64,000 nt of DNA, from assembly GCA_023846275.1 (NCBI GenBank), contig CM043874.1:22811130-22875129 (forward strand), read 5' to 3'. How positions within the stretch are numbered: position 1 is the first letter of the stretch; the number at the start of each line of letters is the position of its first letter. Positions 26,838 to 38,966 of the stretch are shown here, one piece after another. The notes beneath the pieces were generated by a model that saw nothing but the letters and a program-made list of their open reading frames with translations, was not told the DNA's origin and did not search any database. Source of the DNA: Vanilla planifolia. Lineage: Eukaryota; Streptophyta; Magnoliopsida; Asparagales; Orchidaceae. The position numbers and the translations under genes were made by a program.

Positions 26838-29247
26838 TGTAGCAACCCCTCACAATCATTATCAAATTTTATGTCATGACATCTATTTCTATCTCCTTTC
26901 TTTAAATATTTTAAAAATTTATAAAAATAATTCTTTATATTTTATAAAAACTATAGAAAAAACAAACCTTAATCTCTCTAAAATCAAGTAATAGATGTAT
27001 CTTTTACAATCAAGTGTAATAGTTAGGTTTTTATTTCTTATTCCCTTTTAAAAGTACATATGCATGCAATATCAATGCTAACAAATCCTTTAGATATCTT
27101 TTTTGTTTAAATAAAATAAAATAAAAATCACATATCTAATGATAATTATAGCATCTTTTAAATTATTATGTGCTTTCTCTCATTACATCCTAATTATTAC
27201 AAAAAGTACCTTTAGTTTTATGCTAAAATAGACATGATCCAACTGACATTATCTTAATAGGAAAAGATATATAATTTAATATAAACTAAGCAACTATTAG
27301 GTAACTACATGCATAATCTATATCAATAACAATATAAATGAATAAAAGATATGTTATCTTTCTTTTTTTGCATTTATTTAAAATCCAATTTCATCTTTTA
27401 GAAATCATATTAATTTTTTAGTTTTTTGGTATACAAAACATTTCACTCTAGATAGCCAAATAATATCTTTTTGGTAACACACCTTGAGACATATTAATTT
27501 TGGTATCAACCTTTTTATGGAGACATTAATCTAAAAAGAAAAATACTTTTGGAATTATATTAATCCAAATTGTAAGTTAGCCTTAGAAATACTTGTTGAA
27601 GTTTCATTTCTTACTCATGTTACATCACTTTATTATTAATAATTTTTAATCACCTATTTTATCTTTTAACACATGTGATATGATATATATTTAGCATGTA
27701 ACTAATAAAACATATAATAAACAACACATATCAATATATTATTATAATAAATAATAACAAACGCCTCCAAATATAATATTTTTATATATTAATTTACGTC
27801 TCTAGCTTGGCATTACAAATTATATAAAATTATATTTTTATGAATAAGTCTTACCTACACAAGAATCTTTCATTTTATATATTTCAGATCAATGAGGCCT
27901 TTAACTTACAACACATATTACATTAAACATAAACACCATGAACAAGGTTTGTTTAACTCTTAAATCTTAGTTATAGGTGTTCAAATGCCACTAACTCCTA
28001 TGTCCCTTTGTGTGGATTTATTTTCACCTTTTAACCATTAATTTTTAAGGATTTTCTATTGATTAAACTTGCCCTCATACAAGTTTTCTAAATCATTTTT
28101 TTATTTTGGGATTTAGTTTTTACTAATTGTATAAGTATGACTACCTACTTTCAACTATATGATTTTATTCTTACACATGTCTTTCTTATTTTGCTTCTTA
28201 TTATACTATTATTAGCTCACTATTTTACAAGTATGATAGTACCATTCTTATTACATCATTAATTTTTATTTATGATACTAGTCTTTACCTTATCATATTA
28301 TACATTATATATCATTGTACCATACAAAAGCCTTCAATTGATTATTTGCAAGTATTGTTATTATGTTGTCTACTATATGATATTACTTATAATACATATA
28401 TGATCTATTACTTATATCTTTTATTAAATCATAATCTATAATGATTCTATAAGTTATTTTCTTATGTATTTATTGTATTAATATAATATATTTATTTGAT
28501 TGTATGATTAATTTATTCTTTGGACACTTTCACATTGAGCCCACTTTATTTTTTAATCATATATCATGCAATATGATATACTTTTGTCATCATATAAATT
28601 TTAACATTATTTTGGATTTGCGCTTACACATGGTTCTACTAATATGTTTGTCTTATCATACGTGTATTATCAGGTGTTGGGTTCTATATCATATCATACT
28701 TATATGCTTGTGTCATTCATATTATATAATTGTGTTGTTAATACTGATTATTTGCTCATATGTATTAATGACTTAGTATGATATCATGATCATCTTGTAT
28801 GATTCTTAGCCAAATTTTGTACATGTTCACACTTGTTCTATATTCACTCTCCCTTCCTTAATCAAATCATATTATATTCTAAGGTCGTACTATATGGTTA
28901 AACACTTCCTTATCAAACTACTTTGACTTGCAGTGTTGATGCACTCACTACATCTTTTGTTTTTGTGTATTGTCATAATCATACTTGTACAACACAATCT
29001 CATTTTATAAATCTATTCATTCAATTAATTATTTCACTCAATTATACTATATGATTTTATGATCTTATGATATTATATTATAAATACCTAAAAGGGTTTA
29101 ACTTTGTTAAAAAATTCTCAAAAACTTCAAAAAAATTCTCTAAATATATCTAGATCAAAATTATATTTTTATAAGTCTTCACTTTTTAAGATCATTAATT
29201 ATTTTCTAATATTTTTGTTTTCTTACCCCAACTTCTAGGATGTTACA
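26838..29247. mobile_element. Solo LTR, 2.4 kb, with TTTAT target duplication
   Basis: Starts TGTAGCAACCCC and ends CTAGGATGTTACA; the termini are imperfect inverted repeats (TGTAGCAACC versus TGTAACATCC). The flanking TTTAT at 26833-26837 and 29248-29252 is a perfect 5-bp target-site duplication. Removing it makes the flanks match the homologous 19460-19510 region. Its interior is AT-rich and full of CATATGAT-like words and holds no coding domain. It is the product of LTR-LTR recombination of an inserted element, younger than the gypsy copy it interrupts. Transcription direction is not determined. Confidence 0.85.
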
Positions 29248-29252
29248 TTTAT

Positions 29253-29475
29253 AGCAAGTTTTAATTCCTAAGTAAGCTCTCTTTTAATTTGATTTTACCA
29301 CAACACCTTCACCATTGGTATCACTTTGTTTATCAAAACTTTATCCTTAAAATCTAAATTTTGTAATGATTTGTTCATATAAGTCATACATTTTTGTGAT
29401 ATAATATCTTCAAATCATATTTAATTATATGAAAAGGATCCAAAATATATTTTCATAAAGATTGTTAAGGTGAGT
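29253..29475 (-). mobile_element. Pol C-terminal remnant of the second Del/Tekay-like copy (right part)
   Basis: Aligns with 19500-19732: shared words include CCTTCACCATTGGTATCA / CCTTCACTATTGGTATCA, TTTGTTT, AAAACTTTATCC and ATATGAAAAGG. It belongs to the coding end of pol. Homology stops at about 29475, where this second copy is cut off. Confidence 0.75.
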
Positions 29476-30289
29476 GGTAGCAAGAGGGGGGGGGGGCATT
29501 GTGCTATTAAACAAGTTCAAACAATAAGCCATTTAAATTATTTTGAAGCTTGTAATTCTAATTAACTATTTTAAAGATCTTTTAAGGAAAACACTTGGTT
29601 GCTTGTAAAATTGTTTTGTCATTCGTAGTTAAAATAAATAAAGAACATAAATATTTTTTGGGTGGTTCAACAATAGCTAAGACCAACATCCACTCCTAGT
29701 TAAATGATAAGATTTGCACTAACAATGGACTTTATTTTGCCAATAGCTAGTACTAGTAAAGCCTATCTATAAATAGATCCATGCAGTGTTCCAAGCAACC
29801 ATAAAACATTGACTTAGAAGATCCAATCAAACTATCACAAATGGATAAGATTACAATACTTGCATAATGTAAGCTTATAGATAAAGTGCATATCACATCT
29901 CCAAGAGAATGTGTATTTTTGAAGCATGATCATGCTTAAGTAGCTCATTAGTACAATATGCTAATATCTAATTAACCTTATCTCAAGTGCATTTGACACA
30001 TTTTATACTCTTCATTTGGATAAATAACTATATGAGGAAGCTTAAAATAGCTTATATTAGATTTCTAATAAGATTTATTAGCTGTTATACTTCAAAGGTT
30101 TTGCTAACTAGCTTTAGATGGTGTGGTGCAATGGTGATGGTGCATTGCCATGAATCACTCCATTACAAGTGCTTCCCATTAACATATAGTATTGCAAACA
30201 AACTTAGGATAAAGATAAGATTATAAGAAACATCAAAGGTTAGATAAGCTTTGACCAATGTGTCCCCTTGAAATGGAACATTTGTTAGT
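29476..30289. repeat. Unassigned repeat-like DNA with a G11 run
   Basis: Begins with a run of 11 G (29486-29496). The block at 29640-29770 resembles 6611-6790. The remainder (29770-30289) shows no gene. It may be the 5' non-coding part of the L1 element that follows or the non-coding part of another retroelement. Confidence 0.35.
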
Positions 30290-32560
30290 CATATTTCTAA
30301 AAATTCTAGTCTTAGTGAACTTGATCGGGGTAACTTGGAGAGATCTAAAGACTCCCCCTACCTCACTTGACTCTTTGCTAATGTGTTGGAAGGACCAATT
30401 GATAAATCCTTAATCAAAATCATGGCCTTATCATCCTTCAAAGGGGAGTCAGAAATAATTTTTGAGGCAGAGAAGATTGAGAAAATGGTAGAATTTTTTA
30501 AATTAGCTTTGATTGGAAAATTTTCATCTGAGAGACCAAAAATAGAAGCATTTAGAAAAGTGGTACACACAATCAGTTTTTAGGGAGAAGTAAAAAATTA
30601 GTGTGTTGGATTGGAAGCATGTTCTTTGATTTGATAAGGAAGAAGATTTTTTGTGCTATTGGTTACACCATTCATGGAAAATTGTGGATTACCAAATGAG
30701 GATTTTAAATGAAATCAGGATTTCTATCTAAAAACAAAATCTTTAATTGCCATGGTATGGATATTTTCAAAACATCTGTTAATTCATTTATTCTTTTTAT
30801 TTTCAATAGCTTCTATGGTTGGGAAGCCACTAAAGGTGGATGCTGCAACTTTAAACTTAACAAGACCAAGTGTGACAAGGAATTAAGTAGAAATTGATTA
30901 AGGAATTTCCAAAAAGACTTTGAATCACTTTAAAAGGCAATGGCTTGACTAAATTCTTTAAAAAAAATTCAATTCAATAATCTCTCTCTATACTACTCTC
31001 ACTATGCAAGCAAGGTCATGCAAATTTGTTTCATAACTTTATCACAAGTGATGTTGTTTCCATTGAAAAAGATGAAGAATTTAGTAGGGTTATAAAATCA
31101 ATAAGTCTTTAAATCAAGAAGAGAAAACTTTAAAACAAATACCAAATGTGAAAGCAACCAAATGGGCTAATTACATGGAACCAATGGAAATGGAGAATAG
31201 CTCTAGAAAGAATAAGCAACAATGATTGGATACAAATCAACAAAAATAGACAATTCAACCTGAGCTCGTTTAGTGGAACATTATATTTGATTAATAATAT
31301 TAGTATCCCAAATCAATAAGATTATCAGATAATTATGTGATTATAATGGAGAAAGCAAAGCTCCTAGATAATGGTTCGATGTCCAATTTTGATGTAAATC
31401 AAATGAAAAAAAGGAATGTTAGACTTAAAACAATTAAACAATTTTAACATGGAATTTCATGAGAAAAATATAAACACTGGGTTAATACAAATGGACCAAG
31501 ATGATTTCACCCTAATGCAAACACGCTGAGATCTAGAAGAAAAGATAAGAAGGTCTTCGAACAATGTGCCAATCTGAAAAGGAATCATAGAAGTACTAGA
31601 TCTATATAGATTGTTTATCACACACCAATTACTAGATATCCTATAATATGCAACATTAGGGGAGCATTGAATGATAAATTACCCTTTAAGTATATTGCTA
31701 TATCTCACAAATTAGCATTACTAATATTACTGGAACCAATGGCTCAGGCAAGCAAGCTACAAATTTTGATAATTGTGCTAGGTTTTTCACATTACTTGGG
31801 AAACTCAATAAATAAAATATGGACTTTATGGAATGATAAGATAAAATGTTATAAAGTAAAAAATGAGGACCAATTTTTGCACATCTAGTTAAGGGATTAA
31901 TGAAATCAATTACCACTTTTTGTATTTTTGTATATGATAAGTGCACTAGAGTATAAAGAAGAAAACTATGAAATAAACTAAACTAATCAAGTTGGCACAA
32001 AAATAAATAATCCTTGTTTAGTTGGTGGGGATTTTAATGTCATAGCTTTAGTGAATGAATACAAAGGTTACTCAATTCCATCAATAAAAGTCATACATGA
32101 TTCCATAGTTTGTATAAATGATTATAATCTAATTGATCTTCCATTCATGATCTCTTCTTATACGTGGGAAAGACCATTGGATTTGGAGAAGATTAGCTAA
32201 AATTGTACACAACAAGGATTGGATGGACTCTAACCCAAATGCATGTTCAACACCTTTGTAAAAAAGTGTGGATCACTCTTTACTTCTTTTGAATCAACAC
32301 AAGAAACAACTAACTAGTCCCAAGCAATTCAAGTTTCAAAATATATGGATCTCACATCCAAGCTTTTACAAAGTTGTAAAAAATAATTGGGCCATCACTA
32401 CTCATCTATTAGGAATTAAAACTTTAACATTGAAATTAAGGAAATTGAACGATTGTCTGAAAGAATGCAACTGCTAGATTATTGGATACATCTTCAACGA
32501 AATAAAGCAAGTTGAATTAATAGTGATGGAAAGTGAATAGAGATTTTAAGAAACTAGCCT
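30290..32560 (+). mobile_element. L1-type LINE, ORF1 and endonuclease region, 3' half missing
   Basis: Plus-strand ORF1 sequence at about 30380-30720 matches the DUF4283 domain of plant L1 ORF1: an FEAEKIEKMVEFFKLALIGK segment, then SSERPKIEAFRK. The apurinic endonuclease of ORF2 follows at about 31647-32480: NIRGALNDK near its start, LLEPMA, GFSHYLGNSINKIWTLWNDK, the catalytic GGDFNVI at about 32023-32043, and DHSLLLLNQH. There are several frameshifts and stops: ORF1 stops after VVHTISF at 30583 and the endonuclease is split over frames. The RT and C-terminal parts are absent because the sequence switches to an LTR fragment at about 32565. Loss of the 3' rather than the 5' half means secondary damage, not ordinary 5' truncation. 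Confidence 0.85.
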
Positions 32561-32564
32561 GGAG

Positions 32565-32962
32565 GAAAATTAGATGATCTCTTTGCGAGGTGTTATCGTA
32601 CCATGATCTCATCGACAAACCTTCTTCCAAAGTAGCAATAATAGATGTGAAAACATGATAATGACAAAAAGTAAAGGAAGAAGGAGAAGGAGAAGAGGGT
32701 TTTTTTCATAAATAGATTGAATTTTCCAAGTCTCTTCAAAAGGTTCTAAATTCATGAAAGTTTGATTCCTAGAATTATGAATTTCAAAATTCTAACTTTT
32801 ATAGGCTCTAACTTTCTTCATGCACCCTTTCCATCTCTTTATATAGAAGTTTGGAATTTTCTTTCTAAGGATTTCGTATTTAAGTTCCATAGCTTTGAAA
32901 TTTCAATACTTTTGGGTTGAAATTTAAAATCCTATAATTTGAAACTTAATGCTTAATGTATG
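32565..32962 (-). mobile_element. LTR fragment (R-U5 part) of the short gag-protease gypsy family
   Basis: Matches 53160-53430 and 50686-50900: GCGAGGTGTTATC edge, AAACCTTCTTCCAAAGTAGC, ACATGATAATGA, a purine-rich block and a TATA-box-like CTTTATATAGAAG read from the other strand. The U3 part is missing. It abuts the cut-off end of the L1 element at about 32560. Confidence 0.7.
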
Positions 32963-34621
32963 AATTTTAAACCTTGGATAAGATTAAGTGACAAAGTAAC
33001 ATAAGTCAAAGTTCAAAGTAAATTATGGCTTGAGTAAACATTAGTGGAGGCTAAGGATAGGTTATGAATTAAGCATAGAATAGCTTGGTTTAGGGATATA
33101 AAATTTCTAAGGACTTCAATTTTACATAAGGATACCTTAAGATAGAATTTAAGATTGGATCGAAGACATCAAGCACTTAGTAAGGCCTTAAGCTCACCTA
33201 AGATAAGGCTAAGGATTGGTGAGTCTCTTAATTAGACCATGAACAAGGTTGAATAAACTTATAAGCTCAATTTTATCCTTATAAGTGGTGTTAGGCTCTA
33301 CCAAGGTCCTAATTATTCTTTTACATTTTAGCTAAACCAAAAACTAGCTTAGATATTTGGGTTAGATCATGGGTAAACCTAAATTAGGATTTTTGTCAAA
33401 GGAATAGCACCTAGATGTTGATCTAAGCGATTTATATGGATTATGAAAGACCTATGGGAAGGGTTTAAAGACTAGGTTTGGCCTGTAAGGTAAGAGAGAT
33501 ATTAATAAAACTCACTTGAATCTTAGTTTAAAAATATATTATGTGGTTTCAATGGTTTGAGCTAAGGATTTAGAACTTGAGTAAGTACTTAAGTGATAGC
33601 CAAGGTATGCTAAAAGATTCTAGTGAGGATCTTAAATAAAGACTTCGTAAATTCTAAATATAGATATAAAAAACTAGATATGGGATAGTTATATTAGATA
33701 AGCTAATTATGGTTTATTGGAAACATTAAGTTAGCTCAAATAGTTTTTGGATAATCTAATTAGTTTGAGAAAACCTTAGGTTTATCTTAGATGATAAATT
33801 AGGGCTATTTGAATGTTTTATATAACCATAGATAATCAATGATGAAACTATATAGAATAATGTTATATGATAAGCAAGTTTATATTGAATATGATGATAT
33901 GATTAAGATATAATGGACCCTCTCAGTAAAAGTTAGCCAAGTTAGATATACTTGATAGTATGACTGATATGGTGTGGTTGTGCATCACCAGCCTATTCTA
34001 GCCCCCAAGAAATTATGGAGTTGGTCTTGATATGGTGGGATGTGCCACTTATCTTTTAGGATTCTTAGAGACTTATAAGATTAGTTACATGGTTGGTAGA
34101 GACTTAGCTATGGACTACTAAATCATGTGCCAAAGATTATGGGGTGGCTAAGTACCAACAAGTTATAAGGTATTGTAAAGGATTATGGATGTGCCAAAGT
34201 ACTTGATAGAGTATTATGTCCTTATTAAGGAATTCTATAGACCTACATGACAGTCCTATGTAATTGGACTTCCTTTAGAGGATGTCAAATAATGTGATGG
34301 ATAAGAGTGTTTGACTTTGTGTCATGAACCTCATGTGTTTAGAGTGATTGCTAGAGTAGTGGTGGGTTATTAACCATCTACTTTGCTACACTTTGTGATT
34401 ATGGTATCATAAAGGCTTGTGAGGCCCAAATGGATATTGGATGGGACTAATGATTATGATTTTATGTCTTGGATTAGCTTGGTAAGTTGAGATATCATAT
34501 GTGATTTTGACTAAATTAATTATTTTATTCTACTAGATATATTATTATACTTTTATATAACTATTTTTATAGTTGGGCTTCAGGATTCTTTATTGAGCTT
34601 AGTTCTCCCTCTCACTTATAT
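32963..34621 (+). mobile_element. Older Del-like LTR relic, left part
   Basis: Dense in TAAGG, AGGCTAAGG and CTTAG words. It resembles 58950-59570 in the same orientation (for example CTTAGATGATAAA with similar flanks at about 33795 and 59525). The end near 34600 (GAGCTTAGTTCTCCCTCTCA) resembles the R-region text of Del/Tekay LTRs. The LTR is interrupted by the solo LTR at 34622-37743 and continues at 37749. Confidence 0.5.
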
Positions 34622-35486
34622 TGTTACACCCCATTTTTTCCTAGGCTGATTTTTGGCATACATTTTTTTTTTTAACATATAGACAGCTCAGATCGTCCCA
34701 TACCAACCTGAGTAGCCTACGAAAAACATAGGATATAACACATCATTACACACCTACTTTCCTTAACAATGTGGATCCCATCTCCCGGGTACACCGTCAA
34801 CTCAGGATTCATGACTCCTGAATTAACAGATGGACTCGCGCAATGTTACTCCTACTAGACCCAATACTCCTATCCCATACCGATAGGAGAACCGATCTAA
34901 TAGAAGTCTGAACCCCCATGGTAAGTTCCATAGTCATGTAATGACCTCACCATCAAAAAAAGATATATAACATCCACAGAATAAATATATAAATATGGCA
35001 CTCCACACACCATAGCACCAAAACAATAAGTAAGACAGTGAATGGAAACTACATCACAAGAATAAGATCCAAGTCCAACAAGTGCAACATCATCCAACCA
35101 GATATATAAGTCAGATTCATCCTCACACAATACCTGACATAAGAATAATAGTCTCACTGAATACATCCAATAGTATCAATCACACTAACCAAAATGTCTC
35201 AGAAATCACAGATCAAATATCCTCCACTAGCCTGCTGACCACGATCCCACCTAATCTGGGTGGCGTCAAGTCTGTCGAGCCGCTGGAAAAATATAGATAA
35301 TAAAGGAATGAGCTACGCCCAGTAGGAAAGACAGCTAGTAAAACTCACATGCAAGAGAAGAATAATAGCAAGAGTATAGGAATATAGCATAACAATGTAT
35401 GGTGGAAAGGCACTCTCAGTTCCAGACTCCGACCAACCACAGTCACCCCAGTCACACCAGAGTAGCTCTCCTCTAGGCTTCCAGGT

Positions 35487-35760
35487 AGCATGCCAGTGGG
35501 ATCGCCCATCTCGAAACATGCATGGCGCTTAGGCAAAGCATGCCAGTGGGATACGCCCAACTCGAAACACGCATCATAACGCCTAGCACCCGACACCTCA
35601 GCGTCTATGTAGCATGCCAGTGGGATTGCCCATCTCGAAACACGCATGGCGCCTAGGCATAGCATGCCAGTGGGATTGCCCATCTCGAAACACGCATCAT
35701 AACCTAGCCTGGGGTTCCAGGTAGCATGCCAATGGGATTGCCCACTCGAAACACGCATAG
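35487..35760 (+). repeat. Five-unit tandem repeat inside the solo LTR
   Basis: The core AGCATGCCAGTGGGATTGCC followed by CATCTCGAAACACGCAT starts at 35487, 35537, 35611, 35661 and 35723. Spacing alternates between about 50 and 62-74 bases, because some units carry a longer linker. Such arrays are common in U3 regions of large plant LTRs, where they may act as transcription enhancers (inference). Confidence 0.85.
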
Positions 35761-36300
35761 CGCCTACCAGTCACATGTATACTGTGGAAGCTAAGTCTGA
35801 ACCGCACAGTTACCTACCACAACTACCCTAAAACATCATATAGGGTCTATAGTAGTCCGATCCATTATGCCAATCCGTGAAATATGCCAACATTGAGTAA
35901 ACTGACTCAATCCATGCCATTGCCGTCCAAGCAACACAACTGTAACAGTTACTGACTGTTTTGGTAGCATCCATGTATCATACCTCTGTCTGACTGTTTC
36001 AACTGTACTGTCATCACTGAAAACATTTTTCCCTACTTCAGGAAATTTTTCTCTACATACGGATCTCCAGAATTTTCGAGATCGCTCAAATCCCAATTTC
36101 TCTTTTTCTGAATTTTTTTCAGAATTTAAAATCCCGAAATTCTAATTACTGCATTTTTTTTCAATTTCCAAAAAAAATCAAATTCCGCCCTTTCTCAATT
36201 TTCCGAAATTTGGAATAAATTTCCGAATTAAAATTTAAATTCACATATATCCATTTTCCGAAAATTCGGATTAATTTCCGAATTAATTTTCCTCCGCCCG

Positions 36301-36477
36301 TTCGTCCGCGCCGAATCCCGCTGAACCGGGTTTTCGCTGCCGGTTCGGCTTTCGCGCCGTTCGTCCGCGCCGAATCCCGTTGAACCAGTTTTCGCTGCCG
36401 GTTCGGGCCTTTGCGCCGTTCGTCCGCGCCTAATCCCGCTGAACCGGTCTTCGCTGCCGGTTCGGCCTTCGCGCTGA
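36301..36477 (+). repeat. Three 59-bp tandem units inside the solo LTR
   Basis: Units begin TTCGTCCGCGCC at 36301, 36360 and 36419 and share AATCCCG-TGAACC and TTCGCTGCCGGTTCGG. The unit is very G+C-rich with several CG dinucleotides, in contrast with the AT-rich window. Because 59 is not a multiple of three, the repeat opens all frames in turn, which explains the long spurious open frame here. Confidence 0.9.
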
Positions 36478-37748
36478 ACCGAGAACCCACCGGCCGAATA
36501 ATTAAATCAAATTTTCAACCGACGTTTAACATTTAAATTATTAATAAATATTGAATAATTACAATTACTTAATTAACTAAACCGAAATTAATCTAATCCA
36601 TCTCCTTCCTCCGCCCGGTGCCCGCGAAACCCTAGCCAACGATTCCTCCGGGAAAATTCCGTTTCCCCCGTCGATTTCCGGCAACCGAGATCAAGGAAAA
36701 ACAAAATCCGATGTTCGTACTATCCTAATGTTTCAATAATTGCCACTAATTTCTAAGGTTCAATCAAAATTTCCTCCGAAGTTTCATCCGATCCCCAATT
36801 TTAACAATCTATGAAATTAAACAAATTTCAGCATTTGATACTATCTTAACATGACTAAAGCACATAATCGAATCAACACATGCTTGGTAAAATTTCCAAA
36901 TTCGGCGATTATAATTTTCCGAAGAAAAACCCTAAAATGCTAAAATCAATAATTTGCATTAATCAATTCCAAAAACCACAATTCGCATGCTCCGGTAGCT
37001 ATTTGCAAAATAATCCATATTTTAATTTGCTAAATAACTAATTTAAAATCTGAATTTCCAACCTTTCTTCTCCGGCGACGGTGAAACTCACACTCGACCA
37101 ACCGCTGCTCCTCGCAGAACGAAATCGGTACCAATCGATTCTCCTCGGTCCCACGAACCTCCAGGTACAAAAAGCCCCTTGAAAGGCTACCGAAAAATAT
37201 CGTCGTTCGCCGCGAACACTTCGTCTCCGGCCACCGATTGAAACCCTAACAGCCAAACAAATCAGGTTAAATACCCGGCTTAAACCGGTAATAACCCGTT
37301 AAGAACCCATTAAGCGCCGGTTGACCTTCTAATAACGCCGCTTAAACCCGATCAGCCGGTTAATCTCCACCGCTGATCTCGTCCGTCCGATCGGCTTATC
37401 CGTGGCTTATCCAACCGCACGCGCAAACGCACTCGGTGAACCGCCCCCCGCCTTCACTGAACCGCTCCGGTCCGGTTCACGCGCGGTAAAAACCAAATTC
37501 CGGTTTAAAAATCTAATGGACCGATTTAAATAGATTTTCGAATTTCAAAAAATCCAATAAATACAATTAAATAGGGAAAATTACTTAAAAATTTCCTCGG
37601 TGCTCCGAAAAATCCCCAGAAAATTTCAGAAATTCCAACAGCCTCCAATTGAGTTCCTGGCTCATCTTACTGTCGATCTGAAATCATCCAAGCCACAATT
37701 TAATTATTGAAGATTAAACATATAATTTTTACCGGGTATAACATATAT

Positions 37749-38966
37749 CATCTATAAGTGTGAGGAGTTTGCAGCTAACATAGGAGTAGAGACTAGGATG
37801 TCAAAGTAAGTACTCTCAATAGAGTATTTATCTAACTAGTATTTTATGATGTTATAATTATAGTCTTGTAATCATACATAGCAAAATCATTAATATTTGC
37901 TAAACTTTACACTATATAGGATAGTTATAATTGACTTTTATATCTATATTTTTATATTTCAGGTGATAGACCTATACTTTAAGTTGGCATATAGATTATT
38001 TAATGGCTTATTTGATATTATAGATTTATATGGATATGCTTTATTAAAGGTTACCAAGTTTATTTTTATGTCATGTTCATGCCAATGTATATTGGTATGT
38101 TACCTAGCCAGAGTGAACTAATTATTGAATCAACTAGGTGACAAGTTGGTGCAAGAACGTGGTTCATTTTAGGTAGCACATCATGAGCATGATGATCAAA
38201 TTAAGTAATCAAAACTCTTAGTTTGAATGTTAAACTCAAGTAATTAAAGTTCATTATACAAATACATTAACTAATGCATTGGTCTAATTTCATAGAGATA
38301 TAAAAACTAATTCTATTAAAATGGTCGAGTGAGACAAAGTTGGCATTATAGCCTAGGTTAGTTGGCTTAGGTTAGGATTAAGAATCCTTAAGCATACTAG
38401 GTTCCCTTGTATTATGATGAGGAGCAATTGGATATATAGTTTTATATCTATATGAATTCATATATGTTATAGTTCTTGTCTTAAATAATTAAGTATATTA
38501 ACCTCCTTGATAAGACGGTTAGGCCCTATTGTAATACCTTAAGGGACATGATGGACAAATGTGAGGTCCAAGGAGAGCTAAAGATAGATCAACTAGCTAG
38601 TTATGATAGCCCAAGTTTAGCTTGTTCCTACGCAAAGCCTTCCTTGGAGGCTTTTATATGGATAAGGCCAAGGTTTTCATAGGCTTGATAGACACAAGCA
38701 TGATAGATGGCTAGCTATCACATATGTAAGTTCTATTTGATGCATGGGATGACTAGCTGAGTGAATGGTTACATTGGTAGCATTAGTTCTTAATAATAAG
38801 GAAGTTACATAGTAGTATAGTCAATGCTAGATTCCTTTTAGGGATATCTTGAATAATGAGATTCCTTGGAGCTAGTTCATGGTAGCTTTTAAAGACTACT
38901 ATGCATCAGTGATGCCCAAAACTCAAATCTATAGTGAGCTAACTTGAGCCAGAGATATATAACTAT
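37749..38966 (+). mobile_element. Older Del-like LTR relic, right part
   Basis: Continues the element cut at 34621. TAAGTGTGAGGAGTTTGCAG directly past the target duplication resembles the text after the R region of Del/Tekay LTRs. Further on, CCTTTTAGGGATATCTTGAATAATG-type sequence near 38835 echoes 34275-34300, perhaps a second damaged LTR copy. Confidence 0.4.

Larger units (their letters stand above)
34622..37743 (-). mobile_element. Solo LTR, 3.1 kb, G+C-rich, Tekay/Del type, with TATAT target duplication
   Basis: Starts TGTTACACCCC and ends CGGGTATAACA, so the termini are near-perfect inverted repeats (TGTTACACCC versus TGTTATACCC). The flanking TATAT at 34617-34621 and 37744-37748 is a perfect 5-bp duplication. 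The length, the G+C-rich middle and the tandem repeats inside fit a large Del/Tekay LTR whose sense strand is probably minus. Reading frames of 60-137 codons inside (for example 35345-35758 and 36161-36490) arise from the internal tandem repeats and are not genes. With intact ends, TSD and G+C content, it looks like the youngest insertion in the window. Confidence 0.9.

Noticed and set aside
28504-28776. 90-codon plus-strand hydrophobic frame
   Set aside because: Lies inside the 2.4-kb solo LTR and consists of CATATGAT-type low-complexity sequence.
35345-35758. 137-codon open frame on the minus strand
   Set aside because: It lies across the five-unit tandem repeat of the solo LTR, has a repeated HWHA-type pattern from that array and no domain. 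The LTR ends and target duplication explain the segment.
36161-36490. 109-codon open frame on the minus strand with AEPAAKT repeats
   Set aside because: Produced by the 59-bp G+C-rich repeat, which keeps frames open by composition. It is inside the solo LTR.
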